Assembly (NCBI GenBank): GCA_020744225.1
Contig: JAGMWG010000022.1
Coordinates: 682,001-746,000, forward strand
Source of the DNA: Paraphoma chrysanthemicola
Taxonomy: Eukaryota; Ascomycota; Dothideomycetes; Pleosporales; Phaeosphaeriaceae
Direction of reading: 5' to 3'
Length of the DNA stretch: 64,000 bases
Made by a program: the position numbers and the translations under genes. Shown here piece by piece: positions 1 to 10,355 of the stretch; positions within the stretch are counted from its first letter, which is position 1, and each line of letters begins with the position of its first letter. The notes under the pieces were generated by a model. The model made no database searches and was not told the DNA's origin. It saw only the letters and a list, made by a program, of their open reading frames with translations.

Positions 1-1361
1 GACTCCGCGCAGGGCAATATGTAAGTGCGCGAAGCTCGCTCCCAGTTCACAAATCTATCGCAACACGCGCATCATTCACTATAGAGCGCGTGCCGTGGCT
101 GCAACCTCCAAACTGTCCCCACATACGTTTTCTTATCATAACACCGACTAACGTTTGCAGCCCGACTGGACCAAAAGCTATGCGCAGCAACGGCCCACAA
201 CCCGCACGTGGCGGGCGCGGTGGACGCAATATGCTCGGCCAGATCAACCGGTCAATGAATCGTAACGACGACTCGGCTCTGCATCGCGTGCGAGGCGCTG
301 CTGGAGGGATCGGCCGAGTCAACTCACATGCCGGCGGGCCTCCAAAGGGACCGCGAGGACAGAACATCGGTCGGGGCATCGAAGCCATGGCCAACGGTCG
401 CGGCATGGGCAATGCGAATGTCAACATAGGTCAGGGCATGAACGGAATGAACTCCATGCCTATGGGTGGGATGCCAGGAATGCCTGGGATGCCACAAATG
501 GGCAACCAGAACGGTATGCCTGGCATGCTGAACCCACAACAACAAATGGCGCTTATGCAAATGTACGAGCAACAAGCACAGATGATGCAGCAGATCTTTG
601 CTGGTGGAGCTCCTGGGGGCTTTGTCAACCCAAATTTCAGCCAGAACAGCCGAGGTGGATCGAAGAAGTCATTACAGCAACGCATGGACCGGCCACAGCG
701 CGGCGGCATGAATGCTTCCGCCAAGTCCTGGACGCCGAAGAAGGAGGGCCAGGATGAGACTATGGCAGACGGTGCTCCTGCTGGGAATGGCGATAGCATG
801 GACGTGGAGACTTCTCGTCCAGACCCGTCTTCGACAATGTGCCGCTTCAACCTCCGGTGTACCAACGTAGACTGCCCATTCGTTCACCAGTCTCCAGCGG
901 CGCCACCAGGCACACCGGTCGACATGAACGATACGTGCAGCTTCGGCGCGGCCTGCAAGAACAGCAACTGTGTCGGCAAGCATCCTTCCCCCGCCCAACG
1001 ACAGAAGTTTCAGTCAGAACAAGAGTGCGCATTCTGGCCCAACTGCCGCGACCCCGAGAACTGCCCATACAAGCACCCTACCGAGCGACCGTGTCGCAAC
1101 GGCGGCGACTGCACGAAGCCGGACTGCCCGTACTACCATACCACGATCAAGTGCAAGTTCAATCCCTGCTTGAACCCACGCTGCACCTTCAAGCACGAGG
1201 CTGGACAGAAGAAGAACACGACCAACAAGTGGGTCGCAAACAAGGAAGGTGGAGAGAAGGAGCACGTTAGCGAGAGAAAGTTTGTGGATGAGGATATGCC
1301 GGAAGAGCCCATCATTCCGGGCCAGGCTCAGACGAACGAGAGCGTCGACGTGCAGTCATAG
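1..1361 (+). CDS. NAB2: Nab2-type CCCH zinc-finger poly(A)-RNA-binding protein (5' end missing)
   Basis: This is the C-terminal 406 residues of a nuclear poly(A)-RNA-binding protein of the Nab2/ZC3H14 family, which limits poly(A) tail length and helps mRNA export. The window opens inside an exon (1-20). An intron runs from 21 to 160 (GTAAGT donor, CTAAC branch site near 147, TTGCAG acceptor) and the last exon is 161-1361. The order is an RGG-type basic stretch, a Met/Gly/Pro/Gln-rich low-complexity segment (about nt 430-600), and five closely spaced CCCH fingers at nt 838-1190, for example CRFNLRCTNVDCPFVH and CKFNPCLNPRCTFKH. The number and the CX5CX4-6CX3H spacing match Nab2 fingers. The N-terminal PWI-like domain lies upstream of the window. 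The acidic tail after the fingers has no recognised function. Confidence 0.85.
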   Translation, partial: LRAGQYVSARSSLPVHKSIATRASFTIERVPWLQPPNCPHIRFLIITPTNVCSPTGPKAMRSNGPQPARGGRGGRNMLGQINRSMNRNDDSALHRVRGAAGGIGRVNSHAGGPPKGPRGQNIGRGIEAMANGRGMGNANVNIGQGMNGMNSMPMGGMPGMPGMPQMGNQNGMPGMLNPQQQMALMQMYEQQAQMMQQIFAGGAPGGFVNPNFSQNSRGGSKKSLQQRMDRPQRGGMNASAKSWTPKKEGQDETMADGAPAGNGDSMDVETSRPDPSSTMCRFNLRCTNVDCPFVHQSPAAPPGTPVDMNDTCSFGAACKNSNCVGKHPSPAQRQKFQSEQECAFWPNCRDPENCPYKHPTERPCRNGGDCTKPDCPYYHTTIKCKFNPCLNPRCTFKHEAGQKKNTTNKWVANKEGGEKEHVSERKFVDEDMPEEPIIPGQAQTNESVDVQS

Positions 1362-1811
1362 TTTGACGGATTCAATGCATGGACGAGCTCCGATGATGGA
1401 GACAGGGGCTGAGGCTATGATACCATTATTGCGGATTCAGGAAGGCATGCATTGGGTGGATACGGTGCTATGAGCATATGTACTATAGGTTGGATATGGC
1501 GGACTGCGGCGTTGGAGCTTACAAGGCCTGGCATACCTTCTGAGTTGCCGGCGGAGTGGCTTTTCCTTGAATGGACTTTCGTTCCTCGCGGCTCTCGGGC
1601 TGCACCTCTGCTTCAACTCTGGCGCATTTGCATCTGGTGAATGTTGACGCGACCGCGTTCACAAGCTAATGTATGACATCGTGCATGCAGGTCATAGGGC
1701 TGAAAGTCAATGACGGGCCCGAGCTCGGACTTTTTGGATCTTCACATCAAGTGGCATTGTCCCGCATGGCTCAGAATCTCCGGCCGCATCCCACGCTCCC
1801 TACTACCGGCA
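1362..1811. other. Intergenic: NAB2 3' flank and HEM14 promoter
   Basis: This 450-nt gap separates two same-strand genes. I see no convincing coding sequence. The open frame at 1710-1811 is continuous with the HEM14 first exon, so a longer N-terminus for that protein is possible. Confidence 0.6.
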
Positions 1812-3609
1812 ATGCGGCTCAAGAGACATGTCTCGCTCCTTGAAACGACATTGAGGCACGCCGCCACCCGTCCGGCCCTGCCCACGCTCGCGTCAATATG
1901 CTTCCGGTCTCGCTACTCGTCCACCGCCGCCTACCCTGAGCGTATCGCAATATTGGGAGGCGGGGTAGCAGGGCTTTCCAGCGCTTACTTTGTCTCGCGG
2001 GAATTTCCGAAGAGCAGGATCACCGTCTTCGAGGCGGGAAAGGAGACGGGCGGATGGATAAAGTCCAAGAGAGTGGAAGTCCCGGGCGGGGAGGTCATCT
2101 TCGAGTCTGGGCCCAGGACACTGCGGAATGCGACGCCGACTGCACATTTGGTGAGAACGCTATCCTAACGCTCTGTCCTCAGCTAATTGGACCAGTGTCA
2201 AGAGCTGGACCTCGTCAAGGACATCACATACACCTACCGCACCGAGCCTGCCGCGAAGAACCGCTACATCTACTACCCCGACCGACTCAATCGATTGCCG
2301 GCGGAGCGACCCAGTTTAGTCGATGTCATTTCATTATGGAGGAGCGGAATTCTTGCTGGATTCATGGGCATGGTAAAAGAGCCAATGATCCCCAAGCGGC
2401 CATACGCCTTGTCTGATGAGACAGTCGGGAGCTTCCTGGAACGCCGAGTAGACAAAAGAATGGCCAACAACATCGTCTCTGCTGTCTTTCACGGCATATA
2501 TGCTGGCGACATCTGGCAATTGAGTGCCAAGACACTGCTGTCGCTGGCGTGGCAGCTCGAAGGCAAATACGGAAGTGCCCTCGGTGGCTTCTTCAAGATG
2601 CAATCGGACGATCCACGGCCGCAGCAACTCACCATTGCGCATCCCTACGATATCGAGACTTCGAAAGCGTTGAATGAGGAGGTCGACATGGATCTGGACT
2701 TTGCGAAGAACTTGAAGGAGGCAAGCACATTCACCTTCAAAAAGGGCTTGCAGCAACTCGTTTGGGCATTGCAAGATAGTGTGGAGAACAAAGGCAACGT
2801 CGAAGTCAAAGTCGACAGCCCTGTGCAGTCTACCAAACCCGTCGGCGGCGACTCATTACAGGTTGCCGTAGCCTCCGGTGTACGTCCTCTCCCAATTCTT
2901 CAAAGCGACCCGTACTGATCTATTGCAGCCTGATTCTTCCACGGAAACAGAAAACTTCGACCTCGTCATCTCAACTCTCCGCAACAAAGACCTCACCCCC
3001 TACGTCACTGTCATGACCGTCAACCTGTACTACTCCAACCCCTCGCTCCTCCCCGTCGAAGGCTTCGGCTACCTCATCCCGCAATCCGTCCCCTTTGAGC
3101 AAAACCCCGAACGCGCGCTCGGCGTCATCTTCGACTCGTCAGCCATCAAGGGCCAAGACACCGTCGACGGCACCAAACTCACCGTCATGCTCGGTGGCCA
3201 CTGGTGGAACGACTGGAACAGCTACCCCGATGAGCAAGAAGGTCTTGAAATGGCGAAAGCAGTCCTAAAACGCCACTTAAACATCTCCGAAGAACCAACC
3301 GCGTCATATGTCAATCTGGCAAAGGATTGTATACCGCAGTACACGCTGGGGTATGAAGACCGCTTGCGCGATTTTGGACGCGGTATTAGCAACGAGTTTA
3401 AGGGGAGGCTGAGGGTTGTGGGGAATCAGTTCAATGGCGTGGGTGTGAATGATTGTATTACTGGTGCGTGGAATTTGGCACGGGGGTTGAGGAATGATGG
3501 GTGGAAGAGTGGGAGTTGTGGGCTCGAGAGGGTGATGGATGAGAGGGCTTGGGAGGTGGTTGAGGCGCGGGAGATGGTGTATAGGAAGAAGGAATATGTT
3601 CGGGAGTAA
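1812..3609 (+). CDS. HEM14: Protoporphyrinogen oxidase, mitochondrial
   Basis: This FAD enzyme oxidises protoporphyrinogen IX to protoporphyrin IX, the penultimate step of haem synthesis, at the mitochondrial inner membrane. Three exons join in frame: 1812-2150, 2196-2879 and 2929-3609, giving about 567 residues, normal for fungal PPOX. The introns are 45 and 49 nt; in the first, the acceptor at 2195 rather than the CAG at 2182 keeps the frame. A basic, Arg-rich N-terminus fits a mitochondrial presequence. The dinucleotide-binding motif ILGGGVAGLSSAYF follows at about residues 40-53, then the family segment SGPRTLR. I chose the ATG at 1812 because it gives a compact presequence; an in-frame ATG at 1710 would add 34 residues. 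Confidence 0.88.
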
Positions 3610-4267
3610 AAAGTGGAATAGAAGGGGAAATGTAACGATAGCATGTTTGTGAACGCCAATCCGATCCTCCCAGGTTGTTTGTGAGTGCCAGCAGAGTTTG
3701 TTGGATAATTTCCGTCCTGAGGCTACCACAGTCAGTGCTTCGAACAGTGGGTAGTACTATTGCTGGAGCCTCGGTTATTCTAAGCTGTTGTTGTTCTCGA
3801 AGGGAATGACTTACCGCAGTGACACAACGGAATCCATCGATAGGTAGTAGTCGTAGTATAGCAAATACTTTTCTCAGTTACTGACAGGCGGAAGCTGGAG
3901 CTATTGTTTGTGGCCGAAGGAGCCGCTCAGCTGTGAAGAAGACTATACTATGTCTCTCACAGGTTCTAGATCGCCATATCGAGACTCCTTCTCGTCGGGA
4001 TCGTCGGCGGTATTGCTATCGAAAAATGTATTCTGACGCAGTTGTCTTTTGGCCTGATAGGGGGCGGCAATAACCGAGTTCGGGTAGCCTGTTACTCGGT
4101 GGGCTTCATCGAGAGATCTTTCTGGCTGAATTTGTCTGGCTACAATTCCAGCATAGTTATCGGGTATTTCAGCTGAGCTTCGTTGTCAAAGGTGTGGCTA
4201 GGATAACAGCACGATTGCCGCAATATCCGAGAGAGCGGGTGTTTGTCCCAAAGTGGGATTTTAATGT
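3610..4267. other. Intergenic, nothing recognised
   Basis: This 658-nt convergent gap lies between HEM14 and the broken HET gene. I see no ORF with protein-like composition, no RNA gene and no repeat. Confidence 0.5.
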
Positions 4268-5734
4268 TTAGACCAGATCGACTGGGAAATTGAAGCGGCA
4301 TTCTGGTCGTGGGTTGCGGACTACTTTCGTACAGAGTTTCCTTTCGAACGTGTCCCGACCTTCGTGTTTTGAGATCTGCAACATTCCTGGTAGCGTGAGC
4401 CGAATTCTATGTGTGCTTCCGCCCAGGTAAATGGGAGTCTCAGAAAGCCCATGCAAGACCTCTGGAGAAGTACGCATTGGCCCTTTAAATGGTATGCAGT
4501 GGAGCCGAGGTTTCATCGCATCTAATGTGGCTCCGCTTAGTGGCTTCTGTACCAGAGGTTGCGACCAAAGGAGGTGACTCATTGATTTCGTACAAATTGA
4601 GCGCAAGCAGAACACGATGCCTCGCTGTGTGTCTGGTGGGGCAGTAAAGCGAGAAGGACAGTCCTTGCATCGAAGCTCGAAATTGGGTTTTAATGGACGG
4701 GACTCGTGACCAGTCATTCGCAGCTCGCAACAAAACTTTGCCAGATCTGGGTCGCTCCGCAGCAGATCCACCGGTATTGGATCATCAGAAGGGTAAAGAA
4801 TATTATGCAACAAATTTGCGGCACAGAAGCACGACGTCTTTGAGGCGTTCAGAACAAGACACAGTAAGCGGACTTCGGTCATTTCGTAATCGACCCTGAT
4901 ACTGGACTGTTCGATAGAAAGCGCTAGCAGTGAATATATCCGATCCCGTGGTTCCGAACAATTCCGCGCTTCGAAACGATTTAGCAGGTCTAAGATTCTT
5001 TTCCCGCCAATCTTATGTCGTTCCTTGGCCAGAATAGCAAGTTCCTTTAGCGAACGGACATACCAGGGGTTCCAGCTATTAAAATAGTTACCTACCAATT
5101 TTGTTCTTGACAGATCTGTTTCCGTTTTTCCCACCAGAAGCTTCACTTGGGAGCCCAAAGCGATCTCTTGTGTGATCCATGCACGGCACCAGTAAGTTTC
5201 AATGATTTCTTGACATTGAACAGCGTCCGCTTCTGTAAGTTTTCTAGCCAGACGGAATAACCTCCATTTAAGTGGCGAGAAATAAATCGAACCCCCTTCA
5301 TATGCAATTTGTCTCGCAAGAAGTCGTTCCATAGCATCAGCCACTCCAAGCCAGGCAACCACCAGCTTTGCTCTTGATTATATTTCACCCATCTGCTGTA
5401 CTTGGTGATTTCTCTCATTGGTATTCGTTTGATTAATGCATAGGGCGTCGATCCAGAGCTTGGTGAAAGGGTATTTGGTCCTAGCCACCCTAAGAAAATC
5501 GTAGAGGTTAGGACGTATGGCGAACGATCTACCGTTAACGAGGATGGTGCGGTATTCTTCGGGCCCGGGATCTTCACCCCAGACATAGGAGAGGCAGGTA
5601 TACTTTGCGCTGATTGTTGAGTGTGTCATGATGCAGTTGAGCAGCCCCGACCTCCTTTTCCATAGGACCCTGACAAGACGAATGGATGGCTCCGTATGAT
5701 CTAACGGCTCATGCTGGAATGCGCTCGTTGACAT
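4268..5734 (-). pseudogene. HET-domain (heterokaryon incompatibility) gene with one in-frame stop
   Basis: HET-domain proteins mediate non-self recognition and programmed cell death in filamentous ascomycetes. One continuous minus-strand frame runs from an ATG at 5734 to a stop at 4268 (about 488 codons) and is interrupted only by TAA at 5378-5380. On both sides the frame reads as a HET domain: YTCLSYVWGEDPG, LWIDALCINQTN and QVQQMGEI before the stop, and SRAKLVVAWLG, WCRAWITQEIALG and EPRDRIYSLLAL after it. Family members usually have Tyr where the TAA stands. No GT donor or AG acceptor offers a natural intron around the stop. A single recent nonsense change or a sequencing error are the two explanations. 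An upstream in-frame ATG at 5803 is less likely to be the start. Confidence 0.75.
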
Positions 5735-6930
5735 GATCGCAGCTGAGAGAATGACAAGACAGGCTGGCTGATTCGATGATAGCGGCAAGAGGTGAACAAT
5801 CAAGGTTTGGCGAAAGCGTGGACAAGAAATATTTAGTCAGTCTTGGATAATTTCGTTGGCAGAAAGAAGCTGAAGGACAGATTGGAAGCGTTCGGTGGAA
5901 GGTGGACAGATGTCTGATCGTCTGTTTGAATTTCAGCCTGATGGACGTTCAGCTGATCGCGTGTATGTGGCTGCGTAGACGCGGCGACACCAACCGTGCG
6001 CTCGTATTCTGTATGGACTTTGACGAATGACAATTCGCACAAGCTGAAGACCCGCCCACCTGATTTGCTCTTGGAAGGCAGTGTGCGAGCAGATATTTAG
6101 CGATCCTGTATGTACGTAAGGCTGAAACTCGTGAATGTTGTGTGATTGGACGCAATGTGAGCCTATGGATTTCGTCCTATCTTCGGCACACTGAAGTCGC
6201 TCATTTCATCACAAAGTTGTGGCTTGATAATTCTTCCATAGCAACATCACCGTTCAGGTTACCACGAGACAATGCGCGGTCCAAGGTTGAAACACATTAT
6301 TGCGATGTCATACAGGTGGTGCGCGGCTAAAAATAGAGCAACTCTGACTTTCAAGCCGACACGATAGGTTGTAGCGCACTGCAATTATGACAACAATGGC
6401 ACGGAATCAAATCGAGAGAGACTGTAATCGCTCAGTTATTGAACGAATGTGCTTATCCAATGCCATGTTCGCTTTCTCATAACCGACTCGTCGCACCACG
6501 CGTTTGCGCCACTCACCTTTGGCAACGATCTGAAGACAGTCGTCAATAATTTTACACGAGAACAGCATATGTCTATATTTCATGATAACGTAGTGAAACC
6601 TTCAGCTCGATTTGGTTTAGAGGACAAAGGATGAGGCAGCGGCGGAATAGAACGCAGCTGATGGTACTTATTGTGATTGGAATGCATTTACTACCCAGGG
6701 CAGGAAGCGTCGCTTGACACGAGTTTTATCGCCATAGCGAGGCAAATCGCATCCCAACTTACTGCGCGAAATTCCGAACGGTGCAAGGCTGGTACCACCT
6801 CAACGAACAGGAGTCACGGGAAGCGATACATTGTCGATTGGCTCAGACTTCCCATCATATTTATCTGGCAAGCTCGCGACAGTCTATCACTTTGGGTACC
6901 TGACGCTAGGTAACGTTATGATGTTAGCAT
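5735..6930. other. Intergenic, nothing recognised
   Basis: This 1.2-kb stretch lies between the HET gene start and the left end of the pogo-like element. The short open frames here lack protein-like composition. It includes the presumed promoter of the broken HET gene. Confidence 0.5.
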
Positions 6931-6932
6931 TA

Positions 6933-6998
6933 ACGTAGTTTATAAGCGAGCGCCGCGTACAAGCGAGCGCCGCGCCTCACCAACTTTGCGCGCCTCTT
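6933..6998 (+). repeat. Left terminal inverted repeat of pogo-like element
   Basis: This 66-bp arm is the exact reverse complement of 8719-8784. It contains two direct copies of AAGCGAGCGCCGCG at 6944-6957 and 6961-6974, 17 bp apart, which are plausible transposase-binding sites. Confidence 0.93.
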
Positions 6999-7053
6999 CA
7001 AGCGTACAACTCAACCACAATAGACAGCAGTATATTGATAGTTATACAATAGA

Positions 7054-8679
7054 TTAAGTAGTATCTACAGAGTCTTTTTTGCACGTACGGGCGTTGTGCC
7101 CAGTCTCTCTGCACCTGCTGCAGCGCGCAAGAGCCTGGCGGCTGAGGCCTGATTGCTCTCCACCTTGACGCTCTTCACGAGCAATCTGTTGATCAGCCTC
7201 ACGTTGGGCGAGTATATCCTCGCCAGCTCCCTTTGTCAAGACTCCCTGCTTCTGTACGCGCTTTTTCTTGCGCTGCTTTCGCTTTGACGCTGCCTCGTTA
7301 GCCTTCTCAAGGCTGGTGATCCTCTCGCGCATTAGCTCAGCTGACAGGATCATCACCTCAGCGCCCTTCTTGAGCTGGTTGATTGCCTTAATAATCGACG
7401 CAGGCGAGGAGCTCTTGTGTTGGCGTACGCGCTCGCGAATTAGCGTTGATTGAGCCTCAAGCTCACGCGCGTTACTCGGCGTACGAGCCTGCCAGACAGC
7501 CTCTGGCAGAGCAGTAGGTGTGGGTGTACGCAGCTGTACGTCCAGCTTTGACAAGACAGCGTCTGGCTGAAGAGGTACAAGGCCTGCGCCTTGAAAGGCT
7601 GAGCAGATATTAGCTGTCGTGAACGCGCGGTCAAAGGCTGCTTTAAAAGCTGGCAGAAACTCAAGCTTCGTAATGTGGTTGATGTGGTGTCGGATAAGAG
7701 CCTCAACCTTGCGGCTGTACGCGCGCTTTAACGGCGAGAAGCAGCCAACATCAAGAGGCTGCAGCAGGTAAGATGAGTGAGGTGGCATGCAGAGCGTATA
7801 GATATTGTTCTCCTTGCAGAGCTCTTGAAATTTAAGAGAGTGGTGGCTCTCATGGCCATTAAGGACGAGCAGGCGACGCGCACCTACAACACGAGTCTTC
7901 GTGTGAGCGTTGAAGTGCTTCAACCACGCAACTCCAAGGTCGTTGTTTGTCCAGCCGTTGTCGCTAACTGCGATCACCCAGTCGCGTGGGATAGCTGCCT
8001 CCTCGTACCAGGCAGACAGGTGATACTGGCCAGCAAAGATGAGAAAGGGTGGAACTGTCCAGCCAGCAGCGTTGATTGCAGCGATCACCGTCACCCACTC
8101 ACGATTGCCAGGCTGAATAGCCTTTGGCCGGCCTCTTCTCTCTGACCCAGTCACGACAAGCTGAGTCGTAATCTTGCCCATCATAAAGCCAGCCTCGTCA
8201 AAGTTATAGACGTCCTCGTCGCAGATACCCCACTTGGCCTTTGTCTCCTCTACAAGCTCAAACCAGCGTTGTATAAGGATAGGATCTTCACACAGAGCTC
8301 TCTGCCTATCGTACGCTCGATTGAAACGCGTCGTAAGACTGTCTGTACGCCTGACAAAGTTGCGCGCCCAGTGGACGCCAACGTGACCAGCGTCGCGCGC
8401 AGCCAGCAGCTTATCAGCCATATCACGTACAGCTGCGTACGTGGGCGCGAATCCACGTTGATCAAGGTCGAGTATATGTCTAACAATCACCTCCTCTTCT
8501 AGCTGGGTAAGCTTCTTTGAGTTGGGCTGGCAATCGCGTCGTGCAGGCTTCCTAGCGCGTCGGCGTCGGATCGTTCGTTCAGCTACGTTGTAGACTGCTG
8601 CAGCATTGCGATTACTTTGAATTTGTTTAGTTTGAATAGCTGAGATTGCAAGCTGAATATCTTCTTCTTTTGAAACCAT
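7054..8679 (-). CDS. Pogo/Fot1-like DDE_1 transposase with zinc knuckle
   Basis: The 541-residue protein fills the element. The order is an N-terminal psq-type helix-turn-helix (residues 1-45), a CENP-B-like DNA-binding region (about 52-115), a DDE_1 catalytic core (about 150-330), a basic coiled region, and a C-terminal CCHC zinc knuckle, CSRCRETGHNARTC. The first catalytic Asp is in YNFDEAGF and the third in LLQPLDVGCF. The second, expected in a DGHESH motif, is Asn here: LLVLNGHESH. An Asp-to-Asn change at this site should abolish strand transfer, so this copy is probably catalytically dead although the frame is open. GAT to AAT after a T is a TpG-to-TpA transition, the type RIP makes. Confidence 0.9.
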   Translation of the reverse strand: MVSKEEDIQLAISAIQTKQIQSNRNAAAVYNVAERTIRRRRARKPARRDCQPNSKKLTQLEEEVIVRHILDLDQRGFAPTYAAVRDMADKLLAARDAGHVGVHWARNFVRRTDSLTTRFNRAYDRQRALCEDPILIQRWFELVEETKAKWGICDEDVYNFDEAGFMMGKITTQLVVTGSERRGRPKAIQPGNREWVTVIAAINAAGWTVPPFLIFAGQYHLSAWYEEAAIPRDWVIAVSDNGWTNNDLGVAWLKHFNAHTKTRVVGARRLLVLNGHESHHSLKFQELCKENNIYTLCMPPHSSYLLQPLDVGCFSPLKRAYSRKVEALIRHHINHITKLEFLPAFKAAFDRAFTTANICSAFQGAGLVPLQPDAVLSKLDVQLRTPTPTALPEAVWQARTPSNARELEAQSTLIRERVRQHKSSSPASIIKAINQLKKGAEVMILSAELMRERITSLEKANEAASKRKQRKKKRVQKQGVLTKGAGEDILAQREADQQIAREERQGGEQSGLSRQALARCSRCRETGHNARTCKKDSVDTT

Positions 8680-8718
8680 TTGACTTGCGTGGCGTAGAGT
8701 TATTGTACGTTGAGTTCA

Positions 8719-8784
8719 AAGAGGCGCGCAAAGTTGGTGAGGCGCGGCGCTCGCTTGTACGCGGCGCTCGCTTATAAACTACGT
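8719..8784 (-). repeat. Right terminal inverted repeat of pogo-like element
   Basis: This arm is the exact reverse complement of 6933-6998, including the two internal 14-bp direct repeats. The match ends at 8719 on the inner side and at the TA (8785-8786) on the outer side. Confidence 0.93.
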
Positions 8785-9045
8785 TAGCGTGAGTCGCACT
8801 GCGGAACTGGCGAATCACAGGCCACTTGAAGGAGTGTTCATGAGAGACGACGTAACGAAAGCAATGCTCACACGCAAGGAGTTATCGGTGATTAGTTTTG
8901 AGTGCAAGAACATCGGACCGCGCTGGGAAGGTATAAAACGACAGCAGCCTAATCGAAATGTAAAATCACTACTTTCATCTAGTACTACACCACTTCACAA
9001 CAATTTTATCCGTCCTTGCAAAATTTGCTAGCTTTCGGTTTCATC

Positions 9046-9513
9046 ATGACTTCCATTCCTTCTTCCAGCACGAAGCTCAGGGCCCGCATCGAAGCCACAG
9101 CCCGCGCGTTCCTATCTGCCTTTGAAGAAAGCGACACCCACAACGACCCGACCATCATCAACCGCGACGTCACACCCGACTGTCACCGACACCTTCTTCC
9201 CGCGTCCGTGCCCGAGGCATTCAATCTACCCACAGACTTTGCCTTTGACACAGCGACCTATCTGCAGGCTTTCACGAAAGATCTTAAGGTTTTGAAGTTC
9301 AAAAACAACGTTATTTCGAACCTCGTCATCGACACTGAGACGCGACAAGCATCTTTCATATCTACTGCAGATATCTATCCGGTTACCGGAGAATCTTACG
9401 TTGGGGAGCAGGCCTGGTTCTTGTATCTCAATGATGATGGGTCTAAGGTTACGAAGGTAGTTGAGTTCTGCGATAAGGATCTGCTGGTGAGGATGGCGAA
9501 GGAGAGTGCCTGA
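9046..9513 (+). CDS. NTF2-like/SnoaL-like fold small protein
   Basis: This single-exon gene encodes 155 residues. The pattern of an N-terminal helix (RARIEATARAFLSAFEES), then RHLLPASVPEAF, a middle helix, and three long beta strands ending GEQAWFLYLNDDGSKV resembles fungal NTF2-like/SnoaL-like proteins, a cone-shaped fold used by small-molecule isomerases, dehydratases and non-enzymatic proteins. No catalytic residues can be assigned. The ATG at 9046 begins the conserved-looking part; one at 9016 would add ten residues. There is no signal peptide. It starts 260 bp from the pogo element and has no functional neighbour. The fold assignment is by composition and pattern only. Confidence 0.6.
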   Translation: MTSIPSSSTKLRARIEATARAFLSAFEESDTHNDPTIINRDVTPDCHRHLLPASVPEAFNLPTDFAFDTATYLQAFTKDLKVLKFKNNVISNLVIDTETRQASFISTADIYPVTGESYVGEQAWFLYLNDDGSKVTKVVEFCDKDLLVRMAKESA

Positions 9514-10355
9514 TGATGGAATCGTTTCAGAGCGTGCCATCACTGGTACAATGTAGTCGCTGTCATTTTGTGCGCGTGGAGATCAATCAAGACCATTCGC
9601 AATCTCCAAGCACCCCGAATCGAATGTCAAACGTGTACCAATTCTCGTTCATGTTCTTTATGATCTGCTTGATGTTTATTGTAAGACGTAATTGTACAAG
9701 CGAAGCTAAAACATAGGTGGTCGCCGATCTACGATTCTCGACTTTCTTAGCCTATTGTATAGCTTGCTTACACAGTGTAGTTATCCGTTGCCGCCATGGA
9801 TGGGCTCGCAAGGTAGGATCCAGTGGCCAAGCCAATGCTGGAGACTGTATAATGCCATGCAAATTGTTTTTGCCGCGGGTATAGGTCTGTTTCGTCTTTA
9901 TGATGGCGAATCAGAGCGTGATCTTCGCCGGGTATGGCATTGTTGAGCACGTGATGATATGCGGAAGGGCATATGGCCGGGAACCTCCTTTCGATGTTCC
10001 CATCGAATCGTATAGCCGTTCGAGCACGGTCATGCGTCCGTGAGCAATCGTCTTTTTCACCACATGTGATGCTTGTCGGTATACCATCACGCCTGAGCTC
10101 GTAAATGGAGTGGCAGAAGCAGCAACGAGAGCGATGCGAACGTTTCTGCTCATGGGTAGTCCTTCTCATCCAACAATGTATGGAGCTCTCGTCAGAGATC
10201 GAAAGCTACTCATGAGTCTCAGATGTTCCTCACTCCCTTCATCCGAAAAATGTCTTTTCAAGAGCTCCTTCAATTCCTTGAATTATCTGACAATAAAGCC
10301 TAGATGAAACATGGACATATGCATCGGTGTCTTGAGTTTATCGTTGGTGACATCG
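9514..10355. other. Intergenic, nothing recognised
   Basis: This 842-nt convergent gap lies between the NTF2-like gene and the bZIP gene. It contains only short frames without protein-like composition. Confidence 0.5.

Larger units (their letters stand above)
6933..8784 (-). mobile_element. Complete pogo/Fot1-like DNA transposon (Tc1/mariner superfamily)
   Basis: The element is 1,852 bp, bounded by perfect 66-bp terminal inverted repeats and flanked on both sides by TA (6931-6932 and 8785-8786), the expected target duplication of this superfamily. Outside the TA dinucleotides the flanks no longer match, which fixes the ends. It carries a single full-length transposase gene on the minus strand. 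Identical TIRs suggest fairly recent insertion, although the transposase has a catalytic substitution. Confidence 0.93.

Noticed and set aside
2151..2195. Apparent frameshift in protoporphyrinogen oxidase
   Set aside because: A 45-nt intron with GTGAGA donor and a CTAAC branch site restores the frame.
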